From Cryptomeria japonica (lineage: Eukaryota; Streptophyta; Pinopsida; Cupressales; Cupressaceae), in the NCBI RefSeq assembly GCF_030272615.1, contig NC_081406.1, positions 143,895,041 to 143,959,040 of the forward strand: DNA of 64,000 bases. The letters run 5' to 3'. Positions 24,126 through 34,684 of this stretch are shown in pieces; within the stretch, counting starts at the first letter, position 1; each line of letters opens with the position of its first letter. Below the pieces are notes generated by a model. That model was not told the DNA's origin, did not search any database, and saw only the letters and a list, made by a program, of their open reading frames with translations. The position numbers and the translations under genes are program-made.

Positions 24126-24733
24126 AAGGAAAAATGTTTTTGAGGATTTTTAGCAAAATTTTGTGGAGAATTTGTTGGAGGAGGAAGGCGTTTAGGATTC
24201 CTTCCTATTTCCATGCATTTTTAGACACCTTTCACGCCACATGGAGGTTAAGATTGTTGGTTTCTTGGTTTATAACAGCAAACACGTTTTTGCCAAAAAC
24301 CTCGTTTTTCTTCTTTAAAGATGCCACGAATCAGCAATCTTATGAATCGTTTTGGCTTGGTATGGTAAGGCGTTGAGGTTAGAAAGAGTCTTGGCCACTT
24401 TCCATGCATTTGACACCACGTTTTTATGCAAATGACGTGTTTCAAAAACGTGGCAAGGGTTTGGGATTACGATTTTTGTTTATTTATTGGATTGTCTTCT
24501 TCATTCCAAGATTGATTAATCATCTCGTTGAAGAGGCATTTTCAAATTGGAGCAAGGTAAGATTTATTTTCTTCTTGTTTCTTTTTTCTTGTTTTCTTGT
24601 TTTCTTGTTTTTCCTTTCTAATTATAATTTTGTAAATATGTCAGTTCTTCCCCAAAAATCGGTTTTGTGAGAGAGATTTTCCCCTTTGCATGCAATTTTT
24701 GAATTGCATTGTTCTTCTCCATTTTCCCTCTTT

Positions 24734-24768
24734 ACTTGTATTCGGGATTTTAAATCCCGATTACAAGT
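24734..24768. repeat. 35-bp near-perfect palindrome in U3 of E
   Basis: Two 17-base arms (acttgta.tcgggattt and its complement) with one mismatch meet at a single central base. F keeps it at 29596-29630. Confidence 0.9.
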
Positions 24769-25878
24769 TGGCTGGAAATTTTTGTTCTTCCCTTATGATT
24801 AAAGAATTTAAGCATTTTTGGTTGAAATTCCAAGTTGAAAAGATGTGAAATACCCCCTCTTTCAAAATCGGGTTTTTAGAACCGAATTACATGTTTGAAG
24901 TTCTTCCCATTTTCTTGAAGATGATCTTCGCAAAATCTTTTCATTTTCACTCATATTCATTTCCATCATCCGTACATACCATTTCATCCACTCATTTCAC
25001 ACCTTCATTCATTTTTCCCATTTAAAGTCTACCTGCGATCAGCCATCCAGAACCCGAAATTGGTCCAAAATGCACTCAAAAAACACTTGAAAATGAGTTC
25101 TAAAGGTCCAATTACAAGTGCAAACTTGTAGTTACCCATTACACATATGAAGTTGCATGTTTGTTCCCCACAATTGCAAGTTAATGCTCTTTTTTTCCCC
25201 ACACATGTAATGCAACTTCCGAATTCCGAAATTCACTTGTGAGCCCATTTTTGCATCAATTTATCTCTTCCCTTGTGAGTTTGGTTTGCACACACGATCT
25301 ACCAAATCAATGGATTAAGGCATGGGCCTTATTTTGCAAGAAGATTTCAAGAATGAAGGATGATGCAAAAAAGAGATACAACAACAATTCATGGTTGAGA
25401 GCATAGAATGCTTTCAAGACAAAGATGGTCATGACATGAAAGAGGAAGGCAACCCTTTCCCTCCTGAAAAGATAGTACTGCCCCAAGCAAGAAGACAAGG
25501 ATGCAAGTTCTTGTTCCAATTCAAGATGTCTTTACCAATCCAGAATACTTCAAGTTATAGCATCCTAAAGCGACATGAAGATCATCACAAACAAAGGATG
25601 ATGCAGTTAGAGTCATGTCTTTAGACACATGGAATAGTTTTTAGTTATGCATTTGTAATTTCGTTTTGATAAGTTACATGTAAAAAAAAAAAACTTTGTA
25701 ATTGAAAGTTAACTTATTACTTGCACTTTTGTAATTACATGTAAAGCAACTACAAGTTGTGTTCAATTAGGACTGTACTTGGAATAAGTCTTAGTTAGTT
25801 ATTGAATAACTCTTGGTGGTTGAGAGAATCTCTCAAGTTAGTTAGGATCCTCCCACCTTTTTCTCAAAGCTCCTCTTC

Positions 25879-25886
25879 TATAAATA
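25879..25886 (+). promoter_or_regulatory. TATA box of LTR E
   Basis: tataaata, followed after about 40 bp by the presumed R region. F has it at 28493-28500 on the minus strand. Confidence 0.65.
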
Positions 25887-25957
25887 CTTGAGGGGTCTAT
25901 TGTAATTTTTATCTTTTGGGAAGCAAGCAAAAACTCCACCAAATTTACAACAAAGAA

Positions 25958-26430
25958 GTCTTTGAGCTTTCATGTGTAAATTCAAGAATTGAAAGGAATA
26001 GAAGGAAATTGCTCAAGCTTTGAGTCTTTGTGCTACATACTTGAGTTTGTGTTCTATATTATCTTTCTTACAAGTGTTTCTTAAAGAGCTTAATCGCATT
26101 TGATTTGCAGTCTTTGTGCTGCAAGTATTTGAGGTTAATATAGATTAAAATAGATATTTTGTTGAGAGGAGTTGTAAGTCTTTGTGCTTTCACTTGTTCT
26201 TAAGAGAATTTAGGAGCAAATTTGGTGAGAAATAGTTGTGAGTCTTTGAGCTTATACTACTTCCCATTGTTTTAAGTAGAAAAGAATAAGATATTACAGT
26301 CTTTGAGCTACTATAATTTGTTTTTGATAAAATTAGTATAGAAAAGGGTAGATAGGACTTCATATAATCAAGTCTTTGAGTTTGATCTTGTTGTCATGTC
26401 CTAAAGGAAGTAACGGAAGTCTTTGAACTT
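25958..26430 (+). repeat. Dispersed AGTCTTTGAGCTT motif array in R/U5 of E
   Basis: At least eight copies of agtctttg(a/t)g(c/t)t at irregular 50-70 bp spacing. F carries the complementary copies (caaagactt) at about 27945-28435. Confidence 0.75.
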
Positions 26431-26697
26431 TCAGGAAACTTCATTTTCTTTCTCTCATTTCATTTTGAAAGTTGTTACTGTTGTTTTATATCAATTTGCT
26501 ATCATTTTTCTGTGAAGAAAAAAAAATATTGTCTTTCTTAAAAGAAGAAGAAAGATTGTTGTCTCATCCTATTGTATTTTCAAAGTTGTAGTTAGATAGG
26601 AGGAGTCTTCCCTTAATTAGAAGAGTTTTACTCACGTGTTGTGGTTGAAACCACAATTTTGTATATTTCCCCAAGTGTACAAAATTTTCAACCAACA

Positions 26698-27497
26698 CTA
26701 CTTAGTGGAGCAGCCACTAGTATTTTGATTACTCGTGATAAAGGTAACACTTTACAATGGCATGATATCATCACATATTTGTTTGATAGCAGCCCTGCAT
26801 CTATTGATAAATAGGAGGATATCAAGCATATGAAAGTTGGTTTGGTATACTTTGGCATTGAAGAAATAGAGAGGTTCGAAAAGATGAACAAAGAGTGGTT
26901 AGTGGCTGCCAATGCAAGACAACATCTTCAGGAAGTCAAAAGAAAGGTCAATCTCATCAACAAAGCAAGGCAAAAAAGGATAGATAGCATTAGAAAAGCC
27001 TTATTTCAAAGAGATGGCAATCATGATGGTAATTGTCTCTCCAAGTTAGACAATGCTCACACTCTCGACTTTCTTCCTAAGAAGAACATTGATAGTAGTG
27101 TTTGGGATTCCTCCAATGCACGAGAATTCCAAATATGTCTCATAGAGGGAAATTCAGAGGTGTACATAGTGAGGAGTTTATACGGCTTCACATTTGATCC
27201 TCATGTTCACAACTTATTTCAGATGCATAGTTAAGGGCTACATGTGATGGATGATTTATTTGATGGCTCACTTTGTGCAACGGTTGGGAGCAAGAATGGT
27301 CAATCACTTGACTTGTTTCATTTTGAGACTTATACACCTGTGGCACGTGATGAGGTGATTGAGTGGGTTCAACATATTCAATTGGTGTTACATGAGCTCT
27401 TTGGTGATGACAGGGACATTACACATATTTTCCCTTGGGATCTAGGTGGAGTAGAGTTTTTCTTACAGTTAAGATTGCTTGGAGACAAACAATTTCA
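26698..27497 (+). pseudogene. Unknown ORF of H, second part
   Basis: Continues the 22060 frame exactly once E and one TSD copy (3,570 bp, a multiple of three) are set aside. It reads SGAATSILITRDKGNTLQW at the junction, then NKEWLVAANARQHLQEVKRK, a Lys/Arg-rich helix. It ends with DDRDITHIFPWDLGG and LLGDKQFQEG just before the polypurine tract. Stops lie at 26813 and 27232. Such an HIFPWDLGG-type tail is familiar to me from ends of plant LTR-element polyproteins, but I cannot name a domain. No catalytic residues are recognised. Confidence 0.5.
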
Positions 27498-27509
27498 GGA
27501 GGGGCAGAT
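27498..27509 (+). promoter_or_regulatory. Polypurine tract of H
   Basis: AGGAGGGGCAGAT runs up to the 3' LTR start TGTAATGTCTCC at 27510. Confidence 0.8.
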
Positions 27510-27681
27510 TGTAATGTCTCCATTTTTGGAGAAGAATTGATTAATTAATTTAATTAATTAAGTTGTCCAACTAATTATTATTTTTCATGGATAGCTTAAT
27601 TAATTATTTTAATTAATAATATTAAGTTAATTATTTATAATGTTATCAAATAAATTAAAAATTAAAAGATGACTTTATATT
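27510..27681 (+). repeat. 3' LTR of H, piece 1
   Basis: 172 bp matching the beginning of the 5' LTR, ending in atatt where F is inserted. Confidence 0.9.
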
Positions 27682-29595
27682 TGTTGGTTGAAAATTTTGT
27701 ACACTTGGGAAAATATACAAAATTGTGGTTTCAACCATAGCACACAAATAAAAACTCTCCTAATTAAGGGAAGGCTCCCCCTATCTAACTACAACTGTGA
27801 AAATAAAATAGAATGGGACAGCAATCTTTCTTCTTTTTTCAAGAAAGACAATATCATTTTCTCTTCACAGAAAAAGATAGTGATTGAATATGAACATCAG
27901 TAACCACTTTCAAGTAAAATGAAAGAAAGGAAATGAAGTTTCCTGAAAGCGCAAAGACTTCTGTCACTTCTTTCGAGACAGGACAGCAATATCAAGCTCA
28001 AAGACTTGATTATATGGAGTCCTATCTACCCTTTGATATACTAGATTTTACAATGAATAAAAGACAACAGCTCAAAGACTGGAATAATTTATTCTTTCAA
28101 CACAAAGACAAGAACTAATGCAATCTCAAAGACTTGCTGCTATTTCTTATCAAACAATAATTTTTCTTCAAGAATAGACACAAGCTCAAAGACTTGCTGC
28201 TCCTTCTAGAGATTTTCCTATTTTAATTAATCTTCTCTACTTGCAGCTCAAAGACTTCAAATCAGATTAGACTAAGCTCTTTTAGAAACACTTTGCATGG
28301 AAGAAATAAAAAGATTCAAACTCAAACATGTAGATCAAAGACTCAAAACTTGAGTAATCATTCTTTATTATTCTTCAAAAACTTTCAATTCACATACATA
28401 AGCTCAAAGACTTCTTGCTATAAATTTGGCAGAGTTTTTGTTTGTTTTCCAAAAGATAAAAGTTACAATAGACCCCCTCAAGTATTTATAGGAAAGGAGT
28501 CACGAGAAAAAGGTGGGAGGATCCTAACTAACTTGAGAGATTCTCTCAACTACCAAGACTTATTCAATAACTAACTAAGACTTATTCCAACTACAGTCCT
28601 AATTGAACACAACTTGTAGTTGTTTTACATGTAATTACAAAAGTGCAAGTAATGTGTAACTTGCATTTTACAAAAAATATTTTTACATGTAACTTGTCAA
28701 AACAAAATTACAACTAAAGATAACTAAAACTATTCCATGTGTCTAAAGACACGACTCTAACTGCATCATTCTTTGTTTGTGATGATCTTCATGTTGCTTC
28801 AGGATGCTAGAACTTGAAGTATTTTGGATTGGTAAAGACATCTTGTACCGGAACGAGAACTTGCATCCTTATCTTCTTTCTTGGGGTAGTACTAGCTTTT
28901 CAAGAGGGAAAGGGTTGTCTTCCTCTTTTCATGTCATGACCATCTTTGTCTTGAAAGCATTCTATGCTCTCAACCATGAATTGTTGTTGTATCTCTTCTT
29001 TTTATTATCCTTCATTCTTGAAATCTTCTTGCAAAATAAGGCCCATGCCTTAATCCATTGATTTGGTAGATCGTGTGTGCAAACCGAACTGACAAGGAAA
29101 GAGAGAAATTGATGCAAAAATGGGCTCATAAGTGAATTTCGGGTTTTGGAAGTGAAGTTGCATTACATGTGTGGGGAAAACAAGAGCATTAACTTGCAAT
29201 TGCGGAGAACAAACATGCAACTTCATATGTGTAATGGGTAACTACAAGTTTGCACTTGTAATTGGACCTTTAAAACTCATTTACAAGTGTTTTTTGAGTG
29301 CATTTTGGACCAATTTCGGGTTTTGGATGGCTGACCGCAGGTAGACTTTTAAATGGAGAAAATGAATGAAGGTGTGAAATGAGTGGATGAAATGGTATGT
29401 ACCGATGATGGGAATGAATATGAAAAGATTTTTGGAAGATCATCTTCAAGAAAATGAGAAGAACTTTCAACATGTAATCCGGTTCTAAAAACCCCATTTT
29501 GAAAGAATGGGTATTTCTCATCTTTACAACATGGAATTTCAACAAAAGATGGTTAAATCTTTTATCCATAAGGGAAGAACAATTATTTTCATCCA

Positions 29596-29630
29596 ACTTG
29601 TAATCGGGATTTAAAATCCCGAATACAAGT
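29596..29630. repeat. 35-bp palindrome in F
   Basis: Counterpart of 24734-24768, with the same arms around gggattt and aaatccc. Confidence 0.9.
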
Positions 29631-30189
29631 GAAGAGGGAAAATGGGGAAGAACAATGCAATTCTAAAATTGTTTTACAAAGAGGAAAATCTCTCTCACAA
29701 AATCTGATTTTTGGGGAAGAACCAACATATTTGAAAACAAGAAAAATGAAACAAGAAGAGAAGAAATCTTACCTTGCTCCAAACTGAAAATGTCTTCTTC
29801 AAAAAGATGATCAATCTTTGAAAGAAGGAAGGAGAACTCTTAAAAAGAAATTAACCGCATTCCAAAACCCTAACCACGTTTTTGAAAAAATACCCAAAAC
29901 TGAAAAACGTGGCAGCAAATGCATGAGAAATGGCCAAGACTCTTTCTAACCTCAACGCCTTAGCATACCAAGCCAAAACGATCCATAACATTGCTGATTC
30001 GTAGCATTCCAAATGGCAAAAAAACGTGGTTTTTTTTTAAAACGTGGCTGCTGTTATAAAGCTAAAAACCAGCAATCTTAACCTCCGTGTGGCGTGAAAG
30101 GTGTTTGAAAATGCATAAAAATAGAGAGGAATCCAAAACGCCTTCTATCTCCCAAAAAATCTCCACAAAAATTTGCCTAAAATCCTCAA

Positions 30190-30475
30190 AAAAAACGTTT
30201 TTCCTTGCGATTCGGATTTTTTGGAACAAATAGCAAGTTTAAAATGCATGAAACAATGAAAATCGGGTTTTTTGGAAGATATAACAAGTTTAAAATTTCA
30301 CTTTTTCAACATGTTAGGCAAAATCGAGATTTTTTGGCCAAATAGCAAGTTTAAAATATCAAAAATGCACTTTACAAGCAAAATCGGGTTTTTTAGACCA
30401 AAGTGCAAGTTTTAAATTGTCACTTTTTCACTACCAAGGCAAAATCGAGATTTTGAAGAGAGATGCAAGTTTTAT
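30190..30475. repeat. Short tandem array in U3 of F
   Basis: Reverse-complement counterpart of the array at 23857-24125. About five units of 'aaaatcgggttttttgg...gcaagttt' type. Confidence 0.75.
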
Positions 30476-30831
30476 GCACTTGTAAAAGGGAAATAAAACC
30501 CCTACAACAAATTATAACTTACTTGCACATATGTAATAGGGGTTTAAAATCCCTATTACATGTAAAAACCATTAAAGTAGGGGTTTTTGGAGAGAACTAC
30601 AAGTTTACTTGTAATTTAGCCAAAAAAATCTCTATTTTAACTAAACAAGTCAAAAAACAATAAAAATAATAAAAACAACAAAGGGAAAATTTAAACAAAT
30701 TACAAGTATTCATTTTTTAATAAAAGTGCACATGTAATAAGCTGAAAATTCCCCTACAAAAACCAAAACAATGGACATTGTTGGTGTTGGAAATAAGCCA
30801 CGCCCTGACCAACGATGGACTAGTCCAAGAA

Positions 30832-30903
30832 GGGCCAGTAGCTCAGTGGTAGAGCACTCCAGCAGCGTATGGAAGGTCCTAGGTTTGAGTCCTAGCTGGT
30901 CCA
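30832..30903 (+). ncRNA. tRNA-like module in TRIM LTR 1
   Basis: GGGCCAG pairs with CTGGTCC as a 7-bp acceptor stem. D-arm GCTC/GAGC lies around AGTGGTA, which gives an A-box. The T-arm is CTAGG-TTTGAGT-CCTAG with a B-box close to GGTTCGANTCC (one change here). The anticodon arm is weak (CTCCA against TGGAA, with a loop of eight), so no anticodon is assigned. It could act as an internal pol III promoter. It is not called a working tRNA. Confidence 0.7.
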
Positions 30904-31032
30904 TGTCTCAACATGGTATCAGAGCCAGGTCCAGGCTAGGAGCCCCCCAAGCACACAAGAGGTGTGGCTTAAGGGGGGGTGTTGGTGTTGGAAATAAGCC
31001 ACACCCGAACCGATGATGGACTGGTCCAAGAG

Positions 31033-31104
31033 GGGCCAATAGCTCAGTGGTAGAGCACTCCAACAGCGTGTGGAAGGTCCTAGGTTCGAGTCCTAGCTGG
31101 TCCA
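31033..31104 (+). ncRNA. tRNA-like module in TRIM LTR 2
   Basis: Same fold as the first copy, with a consensus T-loop (TTCGAGT). The acceptor is GGGCCAA with CTGGTCC, so one pair is lost. Confidence 0.7.
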
Positions 31105-31231
31105 TGTCTCAACATGGTATCAGAGCCAGGTCCAGGCTAGGATCCCCAAGCACACGAGAGGTGTGGCTTAAGGGGGGGTGTTGGTGTTGGAAATAAGCCA
31201 CACCTGGACCGACAATGGACTGGTCCAAGAA

Positions 31232-31303
31232 GGGCCAGTAGCTTAGTGGTAGAGCACTCCAGCAGCGTATGGAAGGTCCTAGGTTCGAGTCCTAGCTAGT
31301 CCA
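31232..31303 (+). ncRNA. tRNA-like module in TRIM LTR 3
   Basis: Same fold, with consensus T-loop. Changes are GCTT in the D-arm and CTAGTCC in the acceptor strand. Confidence 0.65.
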
Positions 31304-31584
31304 TGTCTCAACAGACATCATTAAAACTTGCAGTTTGAAGAAAATTCTCCACCTACTATCGGGATTTTAAAACCCGAAATTGAAGGAAAGACATAGCAAA
31401 CGAATCTAGAATTTGATGAAATTTGAAACATACTTCAAGGATGGACTGAGGATTAAGCCAGTCCAAGGATTAGTCAAAATTTTGTCTCGAGAAGCGTGTC
31501 ATAGAATTAAAAAAAAAAAAATTTAACAAAAATTTCATGTAATGGTCCTTCATTTTTTAAAACAAAAATGAGGACAACAATATT

Positions 31585-32748
31585 TAATTAATTTAATTAA
31601 GTGACTAATTAAATATTATTTCATAAAGTCACTTCTAGAAGCTTCTGGATGTTGGGGTGAAAAAGTATTAAAAGAGATCAAGTTGAGCTTCAAGGCAGCC
31701 AGGAGTTTATAATTGAATTGATTGGGTTTTGTAGAACCAGGAGGTTTCTACAGAATAGTGTCTTTGGGAACGAAAACTCCCATAGATACCATAACTGAGG
31801 GAGTGAAATACCTTCCAATCAGTTGCAGCTGAGAGTGGGAGACAAATAAGTCTTCCATATTGAGCTTATTAAGTCACTAAATTATCATGGTGGTTGGGGT
31901 TCATGAAGTCTTCAGACTATCTTATTGGAAGTCCTAATTACTACAATTTTCATTGAAGGAGAAAGGCGATTTGATTGAAGATAGTTTGGAGGAAAATTTT
32001 GGGAAGATGCTGATCAAAGTGTAGGTCTGAGATGAATTGGGGTTTATTAACAAAACCCACGATTTTGCTCTTAGTCCATCATTGAAGTTTCATATTGAAG
32101 GTTTGAGATCAGCCCTAGCATCAAGGAGGAAAAGCGATTCTTTTGAAGCAATTTTGGAGGGACAAGGAGAAGTAATTGGCATCTAATCAGGTCTGAAGAC
32201 AATTTTGTATCAGACCTCCATTCCTTGCAAATTGGTTCATAACTCCCCATCTTGGCATCAATTTTCACCAAAGAAGGAAGCGCTACATTAGGGGACATTA
32301 GGCGATCATTTTAGGAGACAAGGAGAGGAGTTTAGCGCTGGAAATCAATAATGATTAGACTCTAATACCAGCAACAGGGGCGATTTGGAGAAGAGGTTGA
32401 TTTTGTTCATTGAAGGTTTCAAAATTCATGGTATTGCTTGCTTCTTCAGCAACTAAGGATGGCGATTCATAATCAGGTTCATTAGCTAATATTTCTTGCA
32501 CTTATCTTTCATATAGTTGTAATGCCAAGGGCTGCCATGAGTCCTCGGAATCTTCTGAGTACTTAGTGAATAAGAATTGATCATTAGCATTCCATTGTAA
32601 TGTCCCATTTGATTATCAATTTGAAATAAAGAAAGGAAGGGTTAAGGTGGCATCTTGATACTTGATTTTCTGAGGTTTTATGCCAATTGTTCGATTAAAT
32701 GTCAGCTAGTTGTAGGTGCATGATTTGTGTGTCAAATTTGGTAAAGAA
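31585..32748 (+). repeat. 3' LTR of H, piece 2
   Basis: 1,164 bp that continue the LTR after F and match 20563-21731 of the 5' LTR. It ends in aagaa, the target site of I. Confidence 0.9.
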
Positions 32749-32917
32749 TGTAATGTCCCCTTTTTTAGGTGACATGAGATGAGCAGGGGTTGACCTACCA
32801 TTCAAGTTCCTGTAGGTCAACGACATGGTTAGGGGACTCATTCTTCATTCTGAGGGTCACGGAGCTTTGCAGGGGTTCTGTGAGCCATTTCGGACCTTCA
32901 GATGAGGTCTCCTATTT

Positions 32918-33326
32918 TTTAGGGAGAACTGGCAGTTGACTGAATGACCACCTGGGGGACCAAGGAGTAGAGCAGGATCTTTTTGAGTAGTTATAGGTGT
33001 TTGGAGAGAGCTTCCTACTTTTTAGGGAGATTCCCTACTTTTTAGGAGGTTGTGGCAGTTTCCATATTGGAGCTGACAGTGGTGGATAGAGACTCAGTGA
33101 GGATATTCAGTGTTTGTGATTTGGTGTTCTAGCAATAGTAGACCAGTTTGGAGCAGTTCCTTAATTTTAGGAGGCAGTTCCTACATTTGTGGAGGCTATT
33201 CCTACTATTTAGGAGGTTATGACAGTATCCAGGGTTGGGTTTCTATGAGACTATTCTTTGGTTTTAGTTTCAAAAGATTTGGGTATGTTTCCTAGTTTCT
33301 AGGAGCATCCCTAGATTTTAGGGATA
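32918..33326. repeat. Stem-loop array in U3 of LTR I
   Basis: Eight short inverted repeats of the type TTCCTA-nnnTTT-TAGGAG at 32918, 33012, 33033, 33157, 33178, 33199, 33289 and 33308. Arms are mostly 5-6 bp. Loop and spacing vary. Confidence 0.8.
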
Positions 33327-33689
33327 AGAATGCCAGTGGATCCATGATTTCCGACTTCAGTCACAGACAGGTGGCAGGTTCCATTTCAGGCTTTTGGAGT
33401 CATTTGAGCCTTCTGCAACTATTTGGGTTGTATTTTTAATATATTTAAATATTTCCTAAGTTAGCGTTTAATTAATTAAATAAGGCTATGTTTATAGCCA
33501 TTTTGGAGTAATAAGGGGTTTTTGGCTTCATCTGGATGCATATGCCCATGTGTTATAGCTCGTTGGAAAGGTCTTGAACTTTTCTAAATGTTTCCCATTT
33601 GTCAGGGACCCTTTTGATGAACGGAATTCTTTTATATTAAAAAAGTGGTGTTTTATCTATACTTGGTGACTAAAAAATGAGAAATAAGA

Positions 33690-33697
33690 CTTTATAA
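33690..33697 (+). promoter_or_regulatory. TATA box of LTR I
   Basis: tttataag about 365 bp after the stem-loop array, in the position expected for an LTR promoter. Confidence 0.55.
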
Positions 33698-34448
33698 GCC
33701 TAAGCGCACTTTTCATACACTTTTAGGGTTCGAGCTAGAGGGAAGGAGTTATAAGGAGATGGTAACCTAGTTATCAAGCATCTTTTACACATATTCATCT
33801 TTGATTTGGAGAATTTGCTCTGGAGAGTGATTTAGCATCTGGGACGAAAACCCCAGGGTCTTGCTTGTCTGGGACCCCCCAGCATAGTGGTTATTTGGTT
33901 CTTGCATTCAGTTTTCAATGCCTTAGAGTTGGTACGACATCTTTTCTGGAGGATTCAGTGGACAAAGTTAGGGTTCAGCGTGGAGATTGGGGTTTCCAGC
34001 TTGGCATCACCTAACAACCATACAGTTGTACTTTGCAGCCATTTCTCTTCCCACCTAGAGCTATGTAAGAGCTTTGGACGTTTGCAGCAGCCTCCTTATT
34101 TATTACAGTATTCACTCTTCATCCAGGTTAGACTCATTGCTTATTGTAATCTTCCTGGAATTGTTTGGAATCACTATCTGGATAATTATTTGATTTAAAT
34201 TATCAGAAATCTGCTTGGTACGATTCTGATTTGGTTGTGTATGAACAATTATTTCCAGTACTCTTTTCATGTACTTGTTCTTCAATTATTACTTGGTGAA
34301 AAACTATCAAAACATAAAAAGAATTCAACCTTCTGCAACTTCTGTCTATTTCTGGAAGATTATAGTAATAAAGAGGAAATTCGATTAAAAATAATTAAAA
34401 GACTTACAGCAGATCAGTGAAGGGATCCATCAGGGATCTTTCAAAGAA

Positions 34449-34684
34449 CACTATCAATTAATTATATATGCACTCTTGGCAATCATTCTATCATTAGGAG
34501 CCATTCGTAGCTATTCGTTAATGGGAAATATGTGGTTGACAACTCCTACACTAGTCTGAAATTTCTAAGACAGCAAACAGCATAACACGCAAATTTCTTG
34601 AAATTGCATAACACGTAGTTTGGACAGTCAACATTAGCAAATATTCTTTTCTTTTTCAATCAAACCACTGCAGGGGATATTTCA
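34449..34684 (+). repeat. 3' LTR of H, piece 3
   Basis: 236 bp matching 21732-21967. It ends GGGGATATTTCA before the TSD tatac. Confidence 0.9.

Larger units (their letters stand above)
23133..26697 (+). mobile_element. Giant solo LTR E
   Basis: 3,565 bp flanked by CTACT (23128-23132 and 26698-26702). It begins TCTTGTCCTCATTTTTG, where relative F has TGTTGTCC, so the G at position 2 has mutated. It ends AACCAACA. It has no internal region or coding frame, a TATA box 2.75 kb from its start, and about 0.8 kb after it, as expected of U3-R-U5. Its closest relative in the window is F, in inverted orientation. U3 holds a tandem array and two long palindromes. Confidence 0.88.
30779..31313 (+). mobile_element. 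Tandem TRIM element with three tRNA-like LTRs
   Basis: 535 bp flanked by GACAT (30774-30778 and 31314-31318). It has three 135-bp repeats (30779-30913, 30980-31114, 31179-31313), each starting TGTTGGTGTTGG and ending GTCTCAACA. They are separated by two internal pieces of 66 and 64 bp. Each internal piece opens with TGGTATCAGAGCC, the initiator-tRNA primer site, directly at the LTR end. Each closes with AAGGGGGGG, a polypurine tract, directly before the next LTR. That is the full signature of a terminal-repeat retrotransposon in miniature, here as LTR-int-LTR-int-LTR. Each LTR holds a tRNA-like module. The orientation is fixed by the primer site and polypurine tract. Confidence 0.9.
27682..31579 (-). 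mobile_element. Giant solo LTR F, inverted relative of E
   Basis: 3,898 bp flanked by ATATT (27677-27681 and 31580-31584). On the minus strand it starts TGTTGTCCTCATTTTTG and ends AACCAACA. It matches E along its length (TATA, U5 motif array, palindrome, unit array). It is longer mainly because a 535-bp TRIM plus one TSD copy is inserted at 30779-31318. It has no coding capacity of its own. Confidence 0.9.
32749..34443 (+). mobile_element. Solo LTR I
   Basis: 1,695 bp flanked by AAGAA (32744-32748 and 34444-34448). It starts TGTAATGTCCCC and ends GATCTTTCA. No second LTR or interior is present. It contains a stem-loop array and a TATA box (tttataag, about 33690). The frames inside it are short and unconvincing. 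The LTR start is shared with G, H and J. Confidence 0.9.
20396..34684 (+). mobile_element. Pol-less LTR retrotransposon H, host of four later insertions
   Basis: 14,289 bp with TSD TATAC (20391-20395 and 34685-34689). It has two LTRs that begin TG(C/T)AATGTC(C/T)CC and end GATATTTCA, a primer site complementary to initiator tRNA-Met, and a polypurine tract. The interior without its insertion is about 2 kb and carries one unrecognised reading frame. No RT or integrase is present, so H is non-autonomous. Later arrivals are E (body), F and I (3' LTR) and a TRIM inside F. Removing F, I and one copy of each TSD leaves a 3' LTR of 1,572 bp, equal to the 5' LTR. Confidence 0.92.

Noticed and set aside
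23481-24670. Hydrophobic frames of 70-97 codons suggesting membrane proteins
   Set aside because: They lie in T-rich U3 sequence of LTR E, and Phe/Leu runs come from base composition. F shows no conserved frame.
30771-31105. Open frames of 65-81 codons on both strands over the TRIM
   Set aside because: They exist because of the tandem LTRs and contain no protein domain.
30832-31303. Cluster of three nuclear tRNA genes
   Set aside because: The modules lie at the same place in three identical LTRs with primer site and polypurine tract between them. The anticodon arm is weak. Better read as part of a TRIM.
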